Shown here: positions 1 through 5,144 of the stretch, piece after piece | Layout of the letters: every line of letters begins with the position of its first letter | Position numbering within the stretch: position 1 is the stretch's first letter | Origin: Candidatus Cloacimonadota bacterium | GTDB taxonomy: Bacteria; Muiribacteriota; UBA6191; JACPRK01 | Reading direction: 5' to 3' | DNA length: 6,902 nucleotides | Assembly: GCA_021772705.1 (NCBI GenBank) | Contig: JAJFLN010000747.1 | Location: 1-6,902, forward strand | Notes under the pieces: generated by a model | Databases searched by the model: none | Seen by the model: only the letters and a program-made list of their open reading frames with translations | What the model was told of the DNA's origin: nothing | Made by a program: the position numbers and the translations under genes

Positions 1-102
1 CGCCTCCGGGCGGCCTACTGCAGCGGTCAGTGGAACGTCCTTCACAAACAGCGCCGGCAAAAGCGTATGCAAAACCTATCCAACCTCAAGCGAGCGGCCT
101 GA
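1..102 (+). CDS. Possible C-terminal tail of an upstream gene (partial)
   Basis: Frame 1 is open from the window edge to a TGA at 100-102, giving 33 residues that end in a very basic, Gln/Arg/Lys-rich stretch (HKQRRQKRMQNLSNLKRAA). Of the three forward frames this one has the highest G/C at third positions (about 25 of 33 codons), which matches the codon habit of the real genes here. The other two forward frames look much less gene-like. The piece is too short to identify. It could be the end of the gene that precedes rplU, or chance open reading in non-coding sequence. No start is visible because it would lie outside the window. Confidence 0.35.
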   Translation, partial: RLRAAYCSGQWNVLHKQRRQKRMQNLSNLKRAA

Positions 103-157
103 CGCTGACGCGAAGGGGACCCCCTGGGTGACATGCACCCCTCGAGGTCGTGGCTCG

Positions 158-186
158 TTGACTCCACGTTGCATTCATGATACTTT
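158..186 (+). promoter_or_regulatory. Candidate sigma-70-type promoter for rplU-rpmA
   Basis: TTGACT at 158-163 matches the -35 consensus at 5 of 6 bases. A 17-base spacer leads to TACTTT at 181-186, a weak -10 that keeps the key TA...T positions. An alternative -10, GATACT at 179-184, would have a 15-base spacer. Transcription would begin near 192-194, at the foot of the strong stem-loop, so the rplU mRNA would start with a hairpin. This is inference from consensus matching only. Confidence 0.35.
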
Positions 187-190
187 TCCC

Positions 191-221
191 CGTCCCCTTC
201 CCGCGGGTCGGGAAGGGGGCG
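191..221 (+). promoter_or_regulatory. Strong stem-loop in the rplU leader (leader element or upstream terminator)
   Basis: CCCCTTCCCG at 194-203 pairs perfectly with CGGGAAGGGG at 209-218 around a 5-base loop. The stem extends outward to 191/221 by three more pairs, one of them a wobble, for 13 pairs in all. An imperfect T-rich run (TTTTGATTT, 225-233) begins a few bases after the stem, so it could be an intrinsic terminator for an upstream transcript or a leaky attenuator. It ends 17 bases before the rplU Shine-Dalgarno site, so a 5' leader role, such as mRNA stabilisation or r-protein autoregulation, is also possible. The T-run is too interrupted and distant for a confident terminator call. 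Confidence 0.55.
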
Positions 222-238
222 ATGTTTTGATTTGCCTC

Positions 239-244
239 AGGAGG
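239..244 (+). promoter_or_regulatory. Shine-Dalgarno site that sets the rplU start
   Basis: AGGAGG lies 1 base before the ATG at 246 and 7 bases before the ATG at 252. Only the second spacing allows normal initiation, so it favours the start at 252 and a protein beginning MIAVIATGGKQ. Confidence 0.8.
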
Positions 245-251
245 CATGTTC

Positions 252-566
252 ATGATTGCCGTCATTGCAACCGGTGGAAAGCAGTTCAAGGTCGAGGTTG
301 GCCAGACCCTCCGGATCGAGAAGGTCGAGGCCGAAGTGGGCGGGGAGATCAGCCTGGACAAGGTGCTGCTCACCACCGCCGAGGGACAGGAATCCAGGAT
401 TGGAGCGCCGACAGTCGAGGGCGCCGTGGTCAAGGCCAAGGTTCTGTCTCATGGCAAGGGCAAGAAGGTCCTGAGCCAGAAGTTTCGTCGCCGAAAGCAG
501 TTCCGGCGCATTCATGGCCACCGTCAGCCCTACACAGAAATCGAGATCACCGACATTCAGGTCTGA
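252..566 (+). CDS. rplU: 50S ribosomal protein L21
   Basis: L21 binds 23S rRNA in the large ribosomal subunit. The 104-residue product is the usual family length. It opens with MIAVIATGGKQFKV, matching the conserved L21 N-terminus (M-[YF]-A-[VI]-x-x-x-GGKQ). It ends with the basic signature block RRRKQFRRIHGHRQPYTEI (about residues 79-97), the family's rRNA-binding region. An ATG two codons upstream (246) exists, but the AGGAGG at 239-244 is spaced correctly only for 252, and the family begins there. It is followed after 96 bp by rpmA, the near-universal bacterial order, so the two are probably cotranscribed. Expression may be governed by the promoter and stem-loop at 158-221. Nothing in the protein is unusual. 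Confidence 0.97.
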   Translation: MIAVIATGGKQFKVEVGQTLRIEKVEAEVGGEISLDKVLLTTAEGQESRIGAPTVEGAVVKAKVLSHGKGKKVLSQKFRRRKQFRRIHGHRQPYTEIEITDIQV

Positions 567-585
567 GTCGGTCGTCACGGCTACA

Positions 586-609
586 CGCCGATGGGTTGAA
601 CCATCGGTG
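586..609 (+). promoter_or_regulatory. Hairpin in the rplU-rpmA gap
   Basis: CCGATGG (588-594) and CCATCGG (601-607) form a perfect 7-pair stem around the 6-base loop GTTGAA. Two more outer pairs, one a G-U wobble, extend it to 586/609. No T-run follows, so it is not a terminator. It lies inside the presumed rplU-rpmA transcript, 20 bases after the rplU stop and about 43 bases before the rpmA Shine-Dalgarno site. An RNase processing site or protein-binding element is possible; no function can be read from sequence alone. Confidence 0.5.
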
Positions 610-662
610 CAGGCCTGTTCCGGATGGGATCGGCCTTCGCCGGTGCTCAGCAGGAGAGAGAG

Positions 663-1028
663 ATGGCACATAAAAAAGGACAGGGCAGCAGCACAAACGG
701 TCGCGACAGTAATTCCCAGCGACTGGGTGTGAAGCTTTACGGTGGCCAGACCGCCCGAGCTGGCAACATCCTTGTCAGGCAGCGGGGGACCCGGATTTAC
801 CCAGGTGCCAACGTCATGCGAGGCAAGGACGATACGCTCTTTGCCACAGCCGACGGGATCGTTGAATATCAGAAATTTGGCCACAAGAGAAAGCGCGTCG
901 CCATTCTCGTCAACGCCCCGGCAGCCGCGGCTGTTGCCGCCGCCAAAGTCGCGCCAGAGCCGCCCGCTCCGGTCGAGGCCGCGGGGGATGCTCCCGAGAC
1001 TCCCGAATCGGAGAATCCACCCGCCTGA
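663..1028 (+). CDS. rpmA: 50S ribosomal protein L27 with extended C-terminal tail
   Basis: L27 sits near the peptidyl-transferase centre, and its flexible N-terminus reaches toward the P-site tRNA. The product has 121 residues; the family is usually about 85. Residues 1-84 are a clean L27: MAHKKGQGSSTNGRDSNSQR, then GVKLYGGQ, ARAGNILVRQRGT, YPGANV and GKDDTLFA. Residues 85-121 are an added low-complexity tail, first Ala-rich (APAAAAVAAAK) and then Pro/Glu-rich and acidic (APETPESENPPA). There is no N-terminal extension of the kind cleaved by the Prp protease in Firmicutes. The start at 663 is preceded by AGGAG at 652-656 with a 6-base gap. The in-frame ATG at 624 would add 13 non-conserved residues and is rejected. 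The tail uses G/C-ending codons like the core, so it does not look like a frameshift. Confidence 0.96.
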   Translation: MAHKKGQGSSTNGRDSNSQRLGVKLYGGQTARAGNILVRQRGTRIYPGANVMRGKDDTLFATADGIVEYQKFGHKRKRVAILVNAPAAAAVAAAKVAPEPPAPVEAAGDAPETPESENPPA

Positions 1029-1153
1029 AGAGGGCCAGTACTCCCAGGGTGAATCATCGACACATCCAGGCGTGCTGCTCCCGGTGAGGAACCTCAGGAT
1101 CTTACGTCTGAAAGGTACGGACCGGGTCGAAACCATCCGGGTCTCGTCCCCCC

Positions 1154-1161
1154 AGAAAGGA
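1154..1161 (+). promoter_or_regulatory. Ribosome binding site supporting the TTG start of psd
   Basis: AGAAAGGA lies 7 bases before TTG 1169, normal spacing for initiation. It abuts an ATG at 1161 that opens only a three-codon frame (ATG ACA GGT TGA), which is too close to be initiated from this site. Confidence 0.6.
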
Positions 1162-1168
1162 TGACAGG

Positions 1169-1822
1169 TTGAAGGTCGAGCCGAAAGGGCCCCTCGGACT
1201 GCCCATAGCCCGGGAAGGATTGCCGTTCATCCTGATCGGGCTGCTGGCAGGAATCTGTCTCTACCCGCTTTCCTCCTGGCTAGGCGGCTTGCTCTTGGTC
1301 TTCGGTCTGTTCAGCGTGTTCTTCTTCCGTGATCTGGAGAGGAACGTGCCCCTGGGCGACACTCTGATCGTCTCTCCAGCCGATGGAAAGGTCATTGAGA
1401 TCGTCGAGGTCTCGGAGCCGTCCTTCCTGGGCGGACCGGCACAGAGACTCAGTATCTTCCTTTCCGTGTTCGACGGACACATCAACCGGGCTCCCATTGC
1501 CGGACGTGTCGCCTACAGGTATTACTGTCCCGGCGAGTTCCATGCAGCGTTCCTGGACAAGGCGTCAGAACAGAACGAACAGCTCAGTATCGGCCTCGAG
1601 AAGGGTGAGTTCCGCTGCCTGGTCAGGCAGATCGCCGGTCTGATCGCCAGGCGGATCGTCTGCCGCTCCGAGGTCGGCGACGATCTGGATTGCGGGGAGC
1701 GGTACGGCCTCATCCGTTTTGGTTCCCGGGTGGACCTGTTTCTGCCTCCCGGGACTTCAATCTCCGTCGGACCCGGTGACCGGGTCAGGGCTGGCGAAAC
1801 CGTTATCGGGGAGATCAGTTGA
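1169..1822 (+). CDS. psd: Phosphatidylserine decarboxylase, short proenzyme type
   Basis: Psd decarboxylates phosphatidylserine to phosphatidylethanolamine at the inner membrane, using a pyruvoyl group made by self-cleavage. The 217-residue protein fits the short Psd class. Residues 17-53 form two likely membrane helices, followed by FFRDLERNVP. Known family features then appear in order: SPADGK (Asp72), FDGHINRAP (His104), a PGEF...DKASEQNE segment (121-136), VRQIAGLIARRIV (152-164) and RFGSRVD (183-189). By family knowledge, cleavage between Gly185 and Ser186 makes Ser186 the pyruvoyl residue and leaves a 32-residue alpha chain. Asp72, His104 and Ser186 would form the self-processing triad, all present. 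The TTG start is supported by the upstream AAAGGA and by its position ahead of the first helix. The stop overlaps the start of pssA, which makes the substrate, so the two are translationally coupled. Confidence 0.95.
   Translation: MKVEPKGPLGLPIAREGLPFILIGLLAGICLYPLSSWLGGLLLVFGLFSVFFFRDLERNVPLGDTLIVSPADGKVIEIVEVSEPSFLGGPAQRLSIFLSVFDGHINRAPIAGRVAYRYYCPGEFHAAFLDKASEQNEQLSIGLEKGEFRCLVRQIAGLIARRIVCRSEVGDDLDCGERYGLIRFGSRVDLFLPPGTSISVGPGDRVRAGETVIGEIS
1808..1813 (+). promoter_or_regulatory. Ribosome binding site for the TTG start of pssA
   Basis: GGGGAG lies inside the last codons of psd, 5 bases before TTG 1819. It supports a TTG start overlapping the psd stop codon (TTGA). Confidence 0.65.
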
Positions 1823-2574
1823 GGGGCATCTACATATTCCCGAACCTCTTCACGGCCGCCAACCTGGCCTTCGGGTTCTGGGCCATTGCCCTGCTGATGA
1901 CCGATGATCCGTCCCAGGTGGCCAAGGCGGCCTGGTTGATTCTCTTCGCCAACGTCTTCGACACCATGGATGGTCGAGTGGCGAGATGGACCAAGACTCA
2001 GTCACGATTCGGAGTCGAATTCGATTCCCTGGCGGACCTGGTGGCCTTCGGCGTGGCGCCGGCCTGCCTGATGCTCGAGGTCTCTCTCAGGCACTTCGGT
2101 CGTCTCGGATTTCTGGCGGCCCTGCTCTACGTGACTTGCGGGGCTCTCAGGCTGGCCCGGTTCAACGTCATGGCCAACGCCCCGTCGAGCCCCTCTTACT
2201 TCCTGGGGTGCCCGATTCCCGCCGTTTCCACATTCCTGGCTTCCATGGTCCTCTACGACCTCAGCAACACTGGGGTCATGTTCTCTGACCGGGCTTACCT
2301 GGTCATGACCGCTGTTTGCGCAGTCCTGATGGTCTCGAACCTGCCTTATCCCAGCGCCAAGAAGTCCGAATCGGGTAGGCTGGTTGCCAAGATCGTCCTC
2401 CTGAGTCTCGTCCTGGTCGCCATGCTGACCTACAAGCAGGACTTCATCTTCCTGGTTGCAGCCAGCTACCTCGCCTCGGGAATCGTCTGGAAGCTTGGCC
2501 GATCTCTGGCGCGTCTAGGCGGATTGCTCCACAGGCGAAACAAGGACGTTCCCGCCAAGCAGGCGGGCCACTGA
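1819..2574 (+). CDS. pssA: CDP-diacylglycerol--serine O-phosphatidyltransferase
   Basis: PssA condenses CDP-diacylglycerol with L-serine to give phosphatidylserine and CMP, the step before Psd. The 251-residue protein is an integral membrane enzyme of the CDP-alcohol phosphatidyltransferase family. The signature D-x2-DG-x2-AR-x8-G-x3-D-x3-D is perfect: Asp48, Asp51, Gly52, Ala55, Arg56, Gly65, Asp69 and Asp73, the residues that bind divalent metal and CDP. The N-terminus (IYIFPNLFTAANLAFGFWAI) is typical of the PssA subgroup rather than PgsA. Several further hydrophobic helices follow, and the C-terminal tail is basic (about residues 228-251). The start is TTG in a TTGA overlap with the psd stop. 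The coding end, at 2551-2567, contains a GC-rich hairpin just before the next gene. Confidence 0.94.
   Translation: MRGIYIFPNLFTAANLAFGFWAIALLMTDDPSQVAKAAWLILFANVFDTMDGRVARWTKTQSRFGVEFDSLADLVAFGVAPACLMLEVSLRHFGRLGFLAALLYVTCGALRLARFNVMANAPSSPSYFLGCPIPAVSTFLASMVLYDLSNTGVMFSDRAYLVMTAVCAVLMVSNLPYPSAKKSESGRLVAKIVLLSLVLVAMLTYKQDFIFLVAASYLASGIVWKLGRSLARLGGLLHRRNKDVPAKQAGH
2551..2567 (+). promoter_or_regulatory. GC-rich hairpin at the pssA / membrane-protein junction
   Basis: CCCGCC (2551-2556) and GGCGGG (2562-2567) form a perfect six-pair G/C stem around the loop AAGCA. It lies in the last codons of pssA, 10 bases before the ATG at 2578, exactly where a ribosome binding site should be. The only purine-rich candidate, AGGCGGG, is one arm of the stem. 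No T-run follows, so it is not a terminator. It may tie translation of the next gene to ribosomes finishing pssA; this is inference. Confidence 0.45.
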
Positions 2575-2577
2575 TAG

Positions 2578-3111
2578 ATGAATCCGCTGGGAATCTCTCT
2601 CACGGGCTGTCTCGTTCCCGGTCTGGGGCACATGATCCTGGGACTCCGAAAACGGGGTGTGGCCCTCTTCCTCATCCTGACGGCCATGTTCCTCTTCGGC
2701 GTCACTCTGCATCCCGACGCAGACAATGGGGGAGGGTTCTTCGGCAAGTACAAGAAGAACATCTTCAAGTCCTATCAGGGCCGGGAGGCTGCCTTTCAGC
2801 AGACCGATCGGGGCCGGGACATGGAAGGTCCCATCGACAAGGCTTGGCGGTTCGTCTTCATCTACGGTTACCCGTTCTTCGTGGGAATCTTCGATTACCT
2901 GGCGGGCTACCTCTGGCAGGGATCGGAGTTCGTCGAGGCCGTGCTTCCCTATGAACGCTCCGAGATTCCCGTGGCAGCCAAGGATATCGGAGATTGCTTC
3001 GCCTTGCTGGCCGGATTACTCAACCTGCTGGCCATCATGGATGCCTACGATCTGGCCGTGAACCGGCGGACTCTGGAAGAAGCGGCCAGTTCTTTGGAGG
3101 CTTCGGCTTGA
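2578..3111 (+). CDS. Small integral membrane protein, possibly DUF6677-like
   Basis: The function is unknown. The 177-residue product begins MNPLGISLTGCLVPGLGHMI, then LGLRKRGVALFLIL: a PGxGH motif followed by Gly and basic residues, reminiscent of TM2-type membrane hairpins and, from memory, of the family called DUF6677. That assignment has not been checked. Helices are likely at about residues 5-20, 27-44, 92-112 and 138-155. A charged central loop (about 48-88) separates them. Near the C-terminus, GLLNLLAIMDAYDLA (about 145-159) looks conserved in style. ATG 2578 is the first possible start because an in-frame TAG precedes it directly; the upstream pssA stop therefore reads TGA TAG. Only three bases separate it from pssA, so it belongs to the phospholipid operon and may act in envelope assembly. 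Confidence 0.75.
   Translation: MNPLGISLTGCLVPGLGHMILGLRKRGVALFLILTAMFLFGVTLHPDADNGGGFFGKYKKNIFKSYQGREAAFQQTDRGRDMEGPIDKAWRFVFIYGYPFFVGIFDYLAGYLWQGSEFVEAVLPYERSEIPVAAKDIGDCFALLAGLLNLLAIMDAYDLAVNRRTLEEAASSLEASA
3096..3100 (+). promoter_or_regulatory. Ribosome binding site for the small ORF at 3108
   Basis: GGAGG with a 7-base spacing to TTG 3108. It is the best argument that a separate small protein starts there within the last codons of the previous gene. Confidence 0.65.
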
Positions 3112-3305
3112 TCAGCGCCGGGTTCGCTCTGGCGTCGCTTCTGCTGGCCTGTCTCTGCATCGCCGCTGTCTATGCATTGATCTCGGGCCAGCGTCCCGGC
3201 AGGTTCGGACGGGAGCTGCTCGTCGGATTCGGTCTCATGGTCGGCGGCATCCTCGTCCTGGCCGGGGTCATCGAGTTGTTGCCCGTCATCTTTGGCGGCG
3301 CCTGA
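3108..3305 (+). CDS. 65-residue two-helix membrane protein, unknown function
   Basis: I do not recognise this protein. It has two hydrophobic helices (about residues 4-24 and 37-62) joined by a short basic loop (SGQRPGRFGREL), giving a helical hairpin with both ends probably outside and the Arg-rich loop in the cytoplasm. The chosen start is TTG 3108, preceded by GGAGG with 7 bases of spacing; it overlaps the previous gene's stop as TTGA, the same arrangement as at psd/pssA. A longer reading from ATG 2994 would overlap the previous gene by 118 bases with a non-hydrophobic, Arg/Gly-rich sequence typical of out-of-frame translation, so it is rejected. The gene lies between a small membrane protein and an LPS-export permease; a partner role at the membrane is possible but unproven. 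Confidence 0.65.
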   Translation: MISAGFALASLLLACLCIAAVYALISGQRPGRFGRELLVGFGLMVGGILVLAGVIELLPVIFGGA

Positions 3306-3320
3306 GGTCCCTTGACCAGG

Positions 3321-3373
3321 CTGCCGATGGCTGGATCGAGATCGTTCCCGGCATGGAGGCTTCCTGCCGATGG
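3321..3373 (+). repeat. Two direct copies of CTGCCGATGG upstream of lptF/G
   Basis: The 10-base word CTGCCGATGG occurs at 3321-3330 and again at 3364-3373, 43 bases apart start to start (about four helical turns). Both copies lie in the 75-bp gap before the permease gene. Paired operator half-sites are possible, but so is chance in GC-rich DNA. Confidence 0.35.
3349..3369 (+). promoter_or_regulatory. Imperfect hairpin just before the lptF/G start
   Basis: CGGCA (3349-3353) and GGA (3355-3357) pair with TCC (3362-3364) and TGCCG (3365-3369). One base (T3354) is bulged and GGCT forms the loop. The only strong Shine-Dalgarno-like run in the gap, GGAGG at 3355-3359, lies in this hairpin and is 21 bases from GTG 3381, too far for ordinary use. 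Confidence 0.35.
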
Positions 3374-3380
3374 TTGATCC

Positions 3381-4478
3381 GTGAAGCTTATCGATCGATA
3401 CATCCTGGGGCAGATGGTGGCGCCGTTTGCCTTCGGTCTGCTGCTCTTCAGCACTCTCTGGCTTGCCCAGATCCTGATGAAGATGATCGACCTCTTCGTC
3501 ACCAAGGGCGTGGCCTTCACCTCCGTGGTGAAGATCTTCGTCTACTCCCTGCCCGTGGTGCTCACCACGGCGGCTCCGATGGCGGTCCTGCTGGGAGTCT
3601 TGATCACCGTCGGCCGTCTCAGCTCGGACTCCGAGCTGGTTGCCATGCAGGCTTCAGGAATCGGCTTTGGCCGGATCGCGACCCCCTTGCTGGGGTTCGG
3701 CGCCGCAGCCAGTCTGGCTGTGATGGCCCTCCACGAGTTCGTCGTACCCAGGGCGACTCACCTGAGAGAGAAGACCACCCTCAACGAGGTGGTCCTGGTG
3801 CGGCCCTTGCCAAAGATAGCCAAGGACGTCTTCTTCGAGGGGGGCAACAACAGGTTCACCATGTTCGTCCGCCAGTATGACTACCGGCAGGAGCAGATGT
3901 CGGATGTGACCATCTTCCAGTTTCCCAGGGACGGCGAGAAGAGCGGCTATCCCAGGGTAACGGAGGCCAGGATCGGCCAGCTCGTCGACCAGGGCTGGAA
4001 CTTCAAGTCCGGCACGACCCACATCTTCTCCCGTGATGGGCGGCTCCGGGACGACGTGCAGTTCGGTCAGTGGTTCTACCCTGTCGACAATCGTTATGCC
4101 GACAAGGTGGACAAGAAGGACCTCTCGCCGAGAGAGATGACCATGGCCCAGCTTCGGGACTACATCGCCGAGAAGGAGAAGCGAGGAGCCAACACCAAAC
4201 GGGACTGGGTCGAGTATTACTTCAAGGGTGCCTTTCCCATGGCCAGCCTGGTCCTCACCCTGGTGGGAGCGCCCCTGGCAATCGGACGGGGCCGGAGCGG
4301 AACCTCCCTCGGAGTGGGCCTCTCGGTCCTGGTTATGTTCACCTACTACATCATCATGGGCGTGGGGCGGACCATGGGGGAGAACGGAAAGCTGCCCCCC
4401 ATGCTGGCCACATGGAGCGCCAACCTGATCATGGGTGGCTTCGGTGCCATTATGTTCATTCGAGCCGTAAGGCGTTGA
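3381..4478 (+). CDS. LPS export ABC transporter permease, LptF/LptG (YjgP/YjgQ) family
   Basis: LptF and LptG form the inner-membrane half of the Lpt machine, which with LptB extracts lipopolysaccharide from the outer leaflet of the inner membrane and passes it to LptC/LptA. The 365-residue product has the normal length and layout: N-terminus MKLIDRYILGQMVAPFAFGL, helices at about 12-34, 50-78 and 97-120, a periplasmic beta-jellyroll region at about 121-280, and helices at about 283-302, 308-328 and 340-361. The SSDSELVAMQASGIG stretch (81-95) is the cytoplasmic coupling segment that contacts LptB in this family. LptF and LptG cannot be told apart here, so no symbol is given. The GTG start is the first possible one, as an in-frame TGA lies at 3375-3377, and it has no close Shine-Dalgarno site. 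No second permease gene follows; the next gene runs the other way. Confidence 0.93.
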   Translation: MKLIDRYILGQMVAPFAFGLLLFSTLWLAQILMKMIDLFVTKGVAFTSVVKIFVYSLPVVLTTAAPMAVLLGVLITVGRLSSDSELVAMQASGIGFGRIATPLLGFGAAASLAVMALHEFVVPRATHLREKTTLNEVVLVRPLPKIAKDVFFEGGNNRFTMFVRQYDYRQEQMSDVTIFQFPRDGEKSGYPRVTEARIGQLVDQGWNFKSGTTHIFSRDGRLRDDVQFGQWFYPVDNRYADKVDKKDLSPREMTMAQLRDYIAEKEKRGANTKRDWVEYYFKGAFPMASLVLTLVGAPLAIGRGRSGTSLGVGLSVLVMFTYYIIMGVGRTMGENGKLPPMLATWSANLIMGGFGAIMFIRAVRR

Positions 4479-4532
4479 CCTGAACCGCCTCCCGTCTCGC
4501 CGTCACGATCAGAGGCCGGTCTCGGGCCCGAT

Positions 4533-5144
4533 TCAGCGCACTCTGACGGTTCTGCTGTTCGGTGTCCACCACCTGAGGGCCGCTGTCTTCCTGTAGGGCG
4601 TGACCGTCACGGTCTCCACGAAGGTGGTGAGATCCCGGGCTTCCAGCTCATCCCCGGAGTCCAGTTTGTCCGATGGTGCGGCAGTGATGACCACCGTCAA
4701 GGTGTCCCCCTCCAGGGCAGGGGAGCCCTCTGTCGAGGCAGGCTTCCAGAGGAACCGGACTTCGGAGAAGATGGGGAAGGAGATGGACACCCCGTCCCGC
4801 GTGACTCCGTGAGTCACGGGATCGTACAGATAGACCCTGCGGGTGATCGGGAGATCTCCGCCATCGTCGCTGTTTCGATCGTGGACGAAGAATGTGAGCC
4901 GGTTCTTCCGGGCTCCAGCGATGCTCTCGACCCGGATGGGGTAGCTCGTTCCGACGTGAGCAGCCTTGAGGTCCGACGCCAGATACTCCAGCAGGATCTG
5001 ACTCGCCTGTACGGACCGGAGCCGCTTCTCCATCTGGCTTCCCTGGCGGGAGCCGGCGGAGAAGAGGAGGTAAATCGCCCCCAAGACCACGGCGCCCAGG
5101 GCGGACATGATGACCAACTCAACCAGTGACAGTCCTCGCTTCAT
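4533..5144 (-). CDS. PilW/GspJ-like minor prepilin
   Basis: This is a type IV pilin-like protein of 203 residues. It begins MKRG followed by LSLVELVIMSALGAVVLGAI: a short basic leader, a Gly before the cleavage site, Glu at position +5 of the mature protein, and a roughly 20-residue hydrophobic helix. This is the class III signal cut and N-methylated by prepilin peptidase PilD. The mature protein starts with Leu rather than the usual Phe. A helical stretch and a beta-rich globular domain follow (residues about 40-190), as in PilW or GspJ minor pilins; the C-terminus is basic (NSRTVRVR). AGGAGGT (+ strand 5151-5157) lies 6 bases before the ATG. The start overlaps the previous gene's stop as ATGA, so the two are translationally coupled. 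It converges with the lptF/G gene 54 bp away. Confidence 0.85.
   Translation of the reverse strand: MKRGLSLVELVIMSALGAVVLGAIYLLFSAGSRQGSQMEKRLRSVQASQILLEYLASDLKAAHVGTSYPIRVESIAGARKNRLTFFVHDRNSDDGGDLPITRRVYLYDPVTHGVTRDGVSISFPIFSEVRFLWKPASTEGSPALEGDTLTVVITAAPSDKLDSGDELEARDLTTFVETVTVTPYRKTAALRWWTPNSRTVRVR

Noticed and set aside
126..140. Dyad GGGTG-ACATG-CACCC as an operator
   Set aside because: Five-base arms with no supporting promoter overlap; easily chance in GC-rich sequence.
246..251. ATG 246 as the rplU start
   Set aside because: Only one base separates it from AGGAGG, and L21 proteins normally begin at the position of ATG 252.
128..673. 181-residue + strand frame covering the rplU leader and gene
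   Set aside because: It reads rplU out of frame, is rich in Arg/Gly/Pro/Ser/His typical of shadow translation, and has no ribosome site.
237..1136. 299-residue open frame on the - strand opposite rplU and rpmA
   Set aside because: It lies wholly antisense to two unmistakable ribosomal protein genes; long antisense frames are common in GC-rich DNA, and the product shows no recognisable domain.
1161..1172. Three-codon ORF (ATG ACA GGT TGA) overlapping the psd TTG start
   Set aside because: The ribosome site abuts its ATG with no spacing, so initiation is unlikely; probably chance.
3353..3880. 175-residue + strand frame overlapping the lptF/G gene, with ATG 3353 inside the hairpin
   Set aside because: It is out of frame with the conserved permease, and its Arg/Gly/His-rich product is typical of shadow translation.
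4470..4490. Stem AGGCG/CGCCT at the end of lptF/G as a terminator
   Set aside because: The stem is only five pairs with a long loop and no T-run.
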